Below the pieces are notes generated by a model. That model made no database searches. It saw nothing but the letters and a program-made list of their open reading frames with translations, and was not told where the DNA came from. Source: Fibrobacter sp. (lineage in GTDB: Bacteria > Fibrobacterota > Chitinivibrionia > Chitinivibrionales > Chitinispirillaceae). From it: a DNA stretch of 41,538 nt. The position numbers were made by a program, and so were the translations under genes. The first letter of the stretch is position 1. Every line of letters begins with the position of its first letter. Below are positions 35,860 to 41,538 of the stretch, piece after piece. The stretch is taken from the NCBI GenBank assembly GCA_012519985.1, contig JAAYPC010000247.1, forward strand, positions 1 to 41,538, read 5' to 3'.

Positions 35860-35994
35860 TTACTCAGACAATGCTTCCGATGAATCAGGTCCCAGTATCG
35901 TTTTTTTTATATCCTGAGCATCAGCACTTTCTGCATCAAAACCGCCACCACAGTTAACCAGATATAACAAAATTATCAGTAGAATGATTCTCAT
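35860..35994 (-). CDS. Tiny putative lipoprotein
   Basis: A 44-residue product from ATG 35992-35994: a hydrophobic start (MRIILLIILLYLV) then NCGGG and an acidic tail. The Cys suggests a lipoprotein, though Asn just before it is not an ideal lipobox residue. The frame stays open upstream to 36117, but that part overlaps the PEGA gene and looks non-coding, so I use the internal ATG. No strong ribosome site is seen. It lies 37 bases after the PEGA-protein gene. Confidence 0.45.
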   Translation of the reverse strand: MRIILLIILLYLVNCGGGFDAESADAQDIKKTILGPDSSEALSE

Positions 35995-36031
35995 AATTTG
36001 TTCATTTTTGCTTTGAGTTACTGGTTTTTTC

Positions 36032-37963
36032 TTATCGGTTTTTCCAGTTTGATGGTACCAGCTTAAACTGAATGCCAGTTTGCAAAGCCAGCCATCGGGT
36101 AAGCTCTGGTTTCCCAAACGGCAATTTTATTCTGGCATATACCGAAGGAACAATGAAACCATCAAAATTAAAGCTTGCTTCCACCCCTATCTGATGAAAC
36201 CACCAATCATTGTTCAAGGTAATACGCTCCAGCCGGTCATCGGTAGCATTATAGATCTGGTCCAGAATGATATCCTCCCATTGATAACCGATAGCATAAA
36301 CCATATTCACCCAGGACCAACTGTAATGCAAACCAATACATATCGCCGTACTGGGAATATACATGACCGGTTCAATAATGTTAATCGTATCATTGAATAT
36401 CAGATATTTTCTCTCTTTTGTGGCTATCTCCAGAGTATCATCTCTCTGAAAAGCCAGCCCTCCAATCCATTGACCAAGCTCCAGACCGGTAAAAAGACCT
36501 CTGTACTGAATATGATAATTGTTCACTATTGTCAGCCCGCGGTAGTTATTGATTCCTCCGATTTTAACACCTGAGAAACTGGAAAGTAATTTTCCGAAAC
36601 GCTTACTGGTAGGAACTCTGTTTATTCCCCCTATCAAAGAAAAACCAAACGTCAATGGATCCGTTTTTACAAAATTTATAATCTCCTCTGTTTTTACCTT
36701 CAACGCCTCACCGGGCTTCATCTTTGGACAGCCTCCAAAAAGCCCATATTTACGAGGGCATTCATCAACACTGTCCACAAAACCATCCCCATCTATGTCT
36801 GGCATCTGTGTCAGATCCATCCTGCAGACAGTTATAGTATCAGGGGTAACAGTCACAGTTTTCTTTAGGTTTATAAACCCCAAATGAAAGGCAGATATTG
36901 TATATCGATCAGCAGGCAACTCCAGAAGCTGCTCACCAATCTTGCATGGAATCCCCTCAATACATATCTCAGCATCGGAAGGCGATGGTACAACCCGCAA
37001 TACCCCATAACGTCTTTTGAAAACATAATCAAAATATGCTACAACCCCCTCTGATATGGTAATGGTTGTGTCAATAGACTCGTACATCTGGGCACCATTC
37101 CAGCGTAAACGGTGCGTGCCCGGATGCAATCTGGTTTTTAATGAAAAAACTCTGGTAGAATCGATATAAAAGAGGGAATCGGTGGGGGGCTGAGGCAATA
37201 TCAATAACCCATAAGGCGCTTTTCCGGAAATATAGATGGTATCCATGTCGGAGAGCAGTTCAAACGCCGCAGTTACCATGTTACCAGGATAAATCCTTAC
37301 CGATTTCTGAAATGTATTATATCCGGGTAAAACCAGCTCAAAGTTATAAACACCGGCAAGCAATCCATTAAAAGTATAGGGGGTAAAATGGCCGGTTTTT
37401 TTACCATCAATAATTATCTGAGCTCCGGGCGGATCGGTAAAAATCTCTATCCCCCCCAGCGGTAATGATGGCGATCCTTCCAGTTTATTCCAACTGTTAT
37501 CCTTGTAGTAGTAGATTTCTGAAAAGTGTTTTATATAGATATGTTCTGCATCAAAATAGATCTCATCCTCATCGTTTCCGTACTGTTCGGTAGGTTTTCT
37601 GAAAAAACGGTATTGAATGATATCTGATAAGGTGGCCCATGAAGGAATATTGAAAGTATAGAGTACCGGTCTCTTTCCGAAAGCAGTGGTGTCAAGGATC
37701 CCCCTGAAAAAAGCAAACCGGTTGGCAACTCTGTATCTGTATATCACCTGCCCGGTTCTAAGCAGAGGTAAGGAATCGAGTTCCCTGAGACTATCACCCG
37801 TTTCACTGATGATCACATCTGTCCGGGGCAGACTTATCCTCTGTTGACCGACTCTGAACACCGGTATCGAATAGTCCCCGTTTCTCAGGTCCGCCTGAGG
37901 CACAAGGGCATTTACTAGTATCACGGCTGTTAAAATACAGCAAGCCTTTAATTTTGCCCTCAT
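36032..37963 (-). CDS. PEGA-domain protein with TSP3 calcium motif and C-terminal outer-membrane barrel
   Basis: 643 aa with a signal peptide (ACCILTAVILVNALVPQA). After an N-terminal region of unknown fold (about 25-185) there is a clear PEGA-type domain (IEIFTDPPGAQIIIDGKKTG, then LLAGVYNFELVLPGY). A second, weaker repeat follows (about 255-325) and a third begins LRVVPSPSDAEICIEG. A thrombospondin-3-like calcium motif (DIDGDGFVDSVDECP) then leads to about 200 residues of amphipathic strands, likely a beta-barrel or OmpA-like N-domain. PEGA domains occur in surface proteins and probably bind cell-wall or surface polymers. The minus strand has TATAAT at 37983-37978 only about 15 bases before the ATG, without a Shine-Dalgarno sequence, so the transcript could be nearly leaderless. 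The role is unknown. Confidence 0.75.
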   Translation of the reverse strand: MRAKLKACCILTAVILVNALVPQADLRNGDYSIPVFRVGQQRISLPRTDVIISETGDSLRELDSLPLLRTGQVIYRYRVANRFAFFRGILDTTAFGKRPVLYTFNIPSWATLSDIIQYRFFRKPTEQYGNDEDEIYFDAEHIYIKHFSEIYYYKDNSWNKLEGSPSLPLGGIEIFTDPPGAQIIIDGKKTGHFTPYTFNGLLAGVYNFELVLPGYNTFQKSVRIYPGNMVTAAFELLSDMDTIYISGKAPYGLLILPQPPTDSLFYIDSTRVFSLKTRLHPGTHRLRWNGAQMYESIDTTITISEGVVAYFDYVFKRRYGVLRVVPSPSDAEICIEGIPCKIGEQLLELPADRYTISAFHLGFINLKKTVTVTPDTITVCRMDLTQMPDIDGDGFVDSVDECPRKYGLFGGCPKMKPGEALKVKTEEIINFVKTDPLTFGFSLIGGINRVPTSKRFGKLLSSFSGVKIGGINNYRGLTIVNNYHIQYRGLFTGLELGQWIGGLAFQRDDTLEIATKERKYLIFNDTINIIEPVMYIPSTAICIGLHYSWSWVNMVYAIGYQWEDIILDQIYNATDDRLERITLNNDWWFHQIGVEASFNFDGFIVPSVYARIKLPFGKPELTRWLALQTGIQFKLVPSNWKNR

Positions 37964-38015
37964 TCTGATACACCGGAATTATACGTTTATAAAAAGACAC
38001 TCTTGAACGAAAATA

Positions 38016-38029
38016 CCAGAAATTTCTGG
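38016..38029. promoter_or_regulatory. Perfect 14-bp palindrome upstream of the PEGA gene
   Basis: CCAGAAATTTCTGG is fully self-complementary and lies about 50 bases upstream of the PEGA-protein start, just upstream of the TATAAT at 37983-37978 and its presumed -35 region. It could be an operator. The rest of the intergenic stretch (37964-38248) is A-rich on the plus strand with no convincing gene. Confidence 0.35.
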
Positions 38030-38248
38030 ATTTTTCAAAAAAAAGTTGCTCTAATGCAAAAAAAACTGCAACTGACTGACAATGAAAAACCGCACAAGAT
38101 TGATACAGAGAGTTTAAAAAAAACCTTAAAGGTCTCTTAAATTAAATACATCCTGCAAATCTGCTAGGTTTCTGCTAACAATATAAATCCCAAGAGCTAA
38201 GAAATCAGAGTGAGATTTGTAATACCTGATTCTTCTGATTTGACATGA

Positions 38249-39400
38249 TCAGTTTTGCGAAAGAATCCCCTTCAAAATTGCAGTAAGCTCCAATGAGGGC
38301 TTTTTAGAGCCAAGTGTAGCTCTCAACTCACCGAATTTGCTTTTCATCTTCTCTGCAGTTTCCCTGCTGGCGATTAAAGAGGTGAGCTCATCGGCCATTC
38401 TGGATGGATTCATTTCATCTTGAATGCATTCAGGTATAATCTTTTCACCAGCAATAATGTTGGGTAGACTGATATAAGGGATCTTAAGGAAATTTTTAAA
38501 GATTGTATAGTTCAGCCAGGATGTCTTATACGCACAGATCTGTGGTATACCAAGCAACGCCGCTTCCAGGGTCGCTGTACCAGAGGTAACCAATGCCAGA
38601 TCGGATCTGGATAACAGAGATCTAAGAGGCTCCTTAACTATTACTAAGCCGGTATCTCTGCTTAAATCCTCATAAAAAGAGAGCGGAAGATTGGCACAAT
38701 GAGAGATGGAACCTGTAATGGCAGGAAAACGCTCTTTTAATAAACGAAATGTCTGAACCATGGGAGAAAGTGCTCTTTTAACCTCCTGCCACCTGCTTCC
38801 CGGTACGATTGCCAGATGCAATTGATCGTTTCTTTGAGCTTCGCTGTAGCTCTCCTTCTGAATCGCCTCTATCAGTGGGTTTCCTACAAAGCTGACCTGT
38901 GAAGTAAAAGAGGAGAAATATTGTACTTCAAAAGGGAAGATACAGGCTATATGAGAGCAGTGCTTTGCTAACACCTCTGCTCTGTTTTGCTTCCATGCCC
39001 ACACCATCGGTGCAATATACCAGATAACCGGGATACCCAGTTTATGCGCATCTTTCATCATCAACATATTAAAACCCGGATAATCCACACAAACCAGACA
39101 ATCCGGTTTTTGCTTTTCCATCTGCTGACGCAGCCTTTTTCTGGCATTTAAAAAGAAGGTAATATTGCGGAATACCTCAACAAAGCCCATTTTATTGAAA
39201 GGTTCAAAAGGCATAACCGCATCAAAGCCCTCAGCCTCCATCGCCGGACCACCCACACCCCAAATGTGTGCTCCAGGAAAATCAACGGAAAACTGTTTCA
39301 CAACAGAAGCCGCGTGGAAATCGCCGGATACATCACCGGCTATAAACATGATAGAAAGCGAAGAGGACACTTTATAAGAATCCCTGAAAGTTAAAAACAC
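38249..39400 (-). CDS. lpxB: Lipid-A-disaccharide synthase
   Basis: Transfers 2,3-diacylglucosamine from UDP to lipid X to make the lipid A disaccharide at the inner membrane. 383 aa is typical. Motifs are MFIAGDVSGDFHAA (the AGE.SGD motif with Asp for Glu), WGVGGPAME, VCVDYPGFN, PMVWAWKQNR, VGNPL, VPGSR and VTSGTATLEAALL. The start is uncertain: GTG at 39398-39400 directly follows the stop of the previous gene (TGAGTG) but has no ribosome site; GTG at 39368-39370 has AGGGA ten bases upstream and gives a more typical N-terminus. Last gene of the PHP-guanylyltransferase-lpxB operon. It shows the organism makes lipopolysaccharide. Confidence 0.95.
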   Translation of the reverse strand: MFLTFRDSYKVSSSLSIMFIAGDVSGDFHAASVVKQFSVDFPGAHIWGVGGPAMEAEGFDAVMPFEPFNKMGFVEVFRNITFFLNARKRLRQQMEKQKPDCLVCVDYPGFNMLMMKDAHKLGIPVIWYIAPMVWAWKQNRAEVLAKHCSHIACIFPFEVQYFSSFTSQVSFVGNPLIEAIQKESYSEAQRNDQLHLAIVPGSRWQEVKRALSPMVQTFRLLKERFPAITGSISHCANLPLSFYEDLSRDTGLVIVKEPLRSLLSRSDLALVTSGTATLEAALLGIPQICAYKTSWLNYTIFKNFLKIPYISLPNIIAGEKIIPECIQDEMNPSRMADELTSLIASRETAEKMKSKFGELRATLGSKKPSLELTAILKGILSQN

Positions 39401-40480
39401 TCAGAACAGATTAGACGGTAAAGCCCCGCCCTTCATCTCATTAAGATATTTCTTGAAATCAGGAAGTTTTGAACGATCTATCACCAGAACAGCATCGTCG
39501 GTAGAAACCACTACCGCATTTTTCAAGCCTATGGCGGCAACTGCCCTGGAAGATTTATTGACTATGATAGAATCGCAGCTCTCTTTTTGATATACTTTTA
39601 ATCCTACAACGGTGGAATTGAGTTTGTCTTTTGGATGAACTCTGCTGACCGATTCCCAGGAACCAATATCATCCCACAAAAAATCCCCCACTACAGCAAA
39701 AACCCGTTGGGAATGCTCCATGATACCAAAATCGATCGATTCTTTAGGGCAATTTTCATAGAAGGTGTTGATAGCATCTTTACTGAACCCAAGTTTTGCT
39801 GCAGCCTCGACCATTCTATGAATCTGGGGCATAAAGGTAGAAAATTCCTCAAGAATAACCGATGTTTTCCAGACAAACATGCCGCTATTCCACATGTATT
39901 TATCCGATTGAAAAAGCTTTTGTGCCTTTTGAACGGAAGGTTTCTCTATGAAGCGTTTAACCGAGAAGCCATTTATACTTTTGGAGGAATCGATTTTTTT
40001 GCCAAGTTGTATATAACCGTATCCGGTCTCGGCTCTGGATGGCTTTATACCGAAAACCACCAGTCCATTCTGATTTGAAGCCAGATTGACCGCAAATCTC
40101 GCAGCTTCAATGAAAGATTGCCTGGGACGGATTTCATGGTCGGCCGAAAGTACAATCATCACCGAATCACCATACTTGGCTTCAACCCAGGAAGCCGCAA
40201 TCGCTATTGCCGGTGCGGTATTCTTGCCCACAGGCTCTATAATCAGATCATACTTTAAGTTTGAAGGCAAAATGGATTTAAATTTCGAGGAAATTGCTTT
40301 TGAAGTAACAATGAGGGGTTTCACTTTTTTTGAACAGAATGGAGCGACCCTCAGTAACGTCTCCTCTAACATCGTCTTATTGCTGATAATTTTTAAAAGC
40401 TGCTTTGGTTTTGCGCTGCGACTTAAAGGCCAGAATCTCTCACCTATACCCCCGGCAAGAATTACAGGTACTATGGTCAT
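39401..40480 (-). CDS. manC: Mannose-1-phosphate guanylyltransferase
   Basis: Makes GDP-mannose from mannose-1-phosphate and GTP for surface polysaccharides. 359 aa corresponds to the single-domain form without the isomerase domain. The nucleotide-binding motif VILAGGIGERFWPLSR with KPKQLL is at the N-terminus. Later come VLSADHEI, FGIKPSRAETGYGYI, FIEKPS, MWNSGMFVW and WDDIGSW, all typical. ATG 40478-40480 abuts the TAA of the PHP gene and has AGAGAGGT upstream, so the two are coupled; lpxB follows immediately. Confidence 0.95.
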   Translation of the reverse strand: MTIVPVILAGGIGERFWPLSRSAKPKQLLKIISNKTMLEETLLRVAPFCSKKVKPLIVTSKAISSKFKSILPSNLKYDLIIEPVGKNTAPAIAIAASWVEAKYGDSVMIVLSADHEIRPRQSFIEAARFAVNLASNQNGLVVFGIKPSRAETGYGYIQLGKKIDSSKSINGFSVKRFIEKPSVQKAQKLFQSDKYMWNSGMFVWKTSVILEEFSTFMPQIHRMVEAAAKLGFSKDAINTFYENCPKESIDFGIMEHSQRVFAVVGDFLWDDIGSWESVSRVHPKDKLNSTVVGLKVYQKESCDSIIVNKSSRAVAAIGLKNAVVVSTDDAVLVIDRSKLPDFKKYLNEMKGGALPSNLF

Positions 40481-41338
40481 TTAAACCTCTCTAACGGAAA
40501 TTCCCAGCTTCTCTTTCATACTGGTTACCGCGCTGTAGGGCACGGATGGAGAACCTATTTCTGATTTATTATGATTGCTGTTATGAAAATCGGATCCGCC
40601 CGATACTGCCAGAGAGTGCTTTTTGGCAATACGCAGATAATAACGCTCTGCACTGGCCGGATGCTCGGTATGATAAACCTCTATTCCCATAAGACCTTCG
40701 GAAACAAATGAAGGAATCCTGGCATCCACCTGCGTTACTCCAGGGTGAGCCAGCACCGGAATTCCCCCAGCTCCTTTAATCAGATCGAAAACCTCTTTGG
40801 GATGCATTTTCAGCTTTTCAACGTAAGCGGGCAACCCATATCCGATATAACGATCGAATGCTTCACGAAAAGAGTAAACCAGCTCTTCTCTAAGCATGGC
40901 TGCTGCAATATGAGGCCGGCCAATAGCCCCTACCCCCGCTATTCCTAAAACGGTTTCAAATCGCAGATCAATACCCTGCTTGTTTAAATTATCCACGATT
41001 TTCTGCGCTCTGATATATCTGGCCTCCTTCATCTCCTTTAGTTTCCTTAAAAGAGCCGGATTCTCAGGATCAACAAAATAACCTAAAATGTGAATATCAG
41101 TACCATCGATTTCACTCGATAGCTCAACTCCAGAAATGACCTCTATACCCAATTGTGAACCGATTTCCGCTGCAACGGGATAAGCATCGGTACAATCATG
41201 GTCGGTGATGGAAATCGCTTTCAAACCTTTTGTATAAGCAATATCCAAAACCTCTCTAACCGTTAATATCCCATCAGAGAAATTAGTGTGAATATGGAGA
41301 TCTACATTATTTCGATTTAATACCGATTCTTCAAGCAT
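40481..41338 (-). CDS. PHP-domain phosphoesterase (TrpH/YciV-like)
   Basis: 285 aa. Metal-binding motifs of the PHP superfamily are DLHIHTNFSDG (N-terminus), ITDHDCTDA, ISGVELSSE, LAHPGV and the C-terminal GSDFHNSNHN. Relatives include YciV/RNase AM (5'-3' exonuclease on RNA) and 3',5'-nucleoside-bisphosphate phosphatases; which applies here cannot be told by eye. ATG 41336-41338 has AAAAGG almost touching it, an unusually short spacing. It is the first gene of a three-gene block with manC and lpxB. Confidence 0.92.
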   Translation of the reverse strand: MLEESVLNRNNVDLHIHTNFSDGILTVREVLDIAYTKGLKAISITDHDCTDAYPVAAEIGSQLGIEVISGVELSSEIDGTDIHILGYFVDPENPALLRKLKEMKEARYIRAQKIVDNLNKQGIDLRFETVLGIAGVGAIGRPHIAAAMLREELVYSFREAFDRYIGYGLPAYVEKLKMHPKEVFDLIKGAGGIPVLAHPGVTQVDARIPSFVSEGLMGIEVYHTEHPASAERYYLRIAKKHSLAVSGGSDFHNSNHNKSEIGSPSVPYSAVTSMKEKLGISVREV

Positions 41339-41362
41339 CCTTTTTTCTGTAATATCTTTTTA

Positions 41363-41392
41363 TTGTTATAAATGTAATAAGTATGGTAAAAT
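41363..41392 (+). promoter_or_regulatory. Candidate promoter for the right-edge gene
   Basis: TTGTTA (41363-41368) and TAAAAT (41387-41392) are 18 bases apart on the plus strand, giving a leader of roughly 105 bases before ATG 41506. A small hairpin CTTTCAG-GTC-CTGAAAG (41464-41480) lies in that leader. Confidence 0.35.
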
Positions 41393-41505
41393 AACCAAAG
41401 CATATTTGATGGAGCAAGTTTTTCCCGGAAATTAATGAACTTAAGCCACATTGATCATAGGATCTTTCAGGTCCTGAAAGTGAGCAATAGCAAAAGGTGA
41501 ACCGA

Positions 41506-41538
41506 ATGCAAAACCAGGATGATTTCTTTGAAAATGGG
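41506..41538 (+). CDS. Start of a gene cut by the window edge
   Basis: ATG 41506 follows a good AAGGTGA site with five bases between, and an in-frame stop lies just upstream at 41488-41490. Only MQNQDDFFENG can be read. It is divergent from the PHP-manC-lpxB block. Too short to identify. Confidence 0.5.
   Translation, partial: MQNQDDFFENG

Noticed and set aside
35995-36117. N-terminal extension of the tiny lipoprotein frame overlapping the PEGA gene
   Set aside because: It overlaps the real coding end of the PEGA protein and removes the signal-like start; the internal ATG is more sensible.
38054-38140. 28-residue plus-strand ORF (MQKKLQLTDNEKPHKIDTES...)
   Set aside because: Its residues look protein-like, but there is no ribosome-binding site and the A-rich sequence favours Lys/Asn codons by chance.

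Overview
The window looks like chromosomal DNA from a Gram-negative plant-fibre degrader, most likely Fibrobacterota (Fibrobacter/Chitinispirillum relatives). The reasons are an LpxB for lipid A, outer-membrane beta-barrels ending in Phe, lipoprotein signals, GH9 cellulases ending in a FlgD-like/type IX-style C-terminal domain, and a 1049-residue three-CBM GH51 protein shaped like Fibrobacter endoglucanase F. The taxon is inferred from protein content only. I see no tRNA, rRNA, CRISPR array or transposon.

Layout. 1-374 is an intergenic edge. On the minus strand follow a very large GH9 cellulase (375-6143), a LacI-type-sensor/SpoIIE-phosphatase fusion (6368-8950), a GH94 cellobiose phosphorylase (9386-11797) and a full-length GH94 paralogue that has lost the catalytic and phosphate-binding residues (11893-14220). 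Next, also minus, is an operon of two outer-membrane barrel proteins and a GH51 endoglucanase (22161 down to 14535), closed by a perfect-palindrome terminator. A ~700-bp T-rich divergent region (22162-22864) separates it from a plus-strand five-gene peptide-type ABC importer (22865-28411). A bidirectional terminator (28494-28534) ends that operon and, from the other side, a minus-strand operon of panB, a second substrate-binding lipoprotein, a second GH9 cellulase and a small unknown membrane protein. The right end (35860-41338, minus) is more housekeeping: a PEGA/TSP3/beta-barrel protein with a tiny lipoprotein, then the tightly packed PHP phosphoesterase, mannose-1-phosphate guanylyltransferase and lpxB. 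A probable plus-strand gene starts at 41506 and runs off the edge.

How it could work together (inference). Secreted GH9 and GH51 enzymes cut cellulose or mixed-linkage glucan; the two barrel proteins bind or pass oligosaccharides through the outer membrane; the two SBP-family-5 lipoproteins and the importer take cellodextrins across the inner membrane; cellobiose phosphorylase makes glucose-1-phosphate plus glucose. The SpoIIE fusion could report sugar status to a partner-switching system. This would be a polysaccharide-utilisation locus without SusC/SusD. The most unusual parts are the GH94 pseudo-phosphorylase next to its active paralogue and the LacI-sensor phosphatase without a DNA-binding domain.
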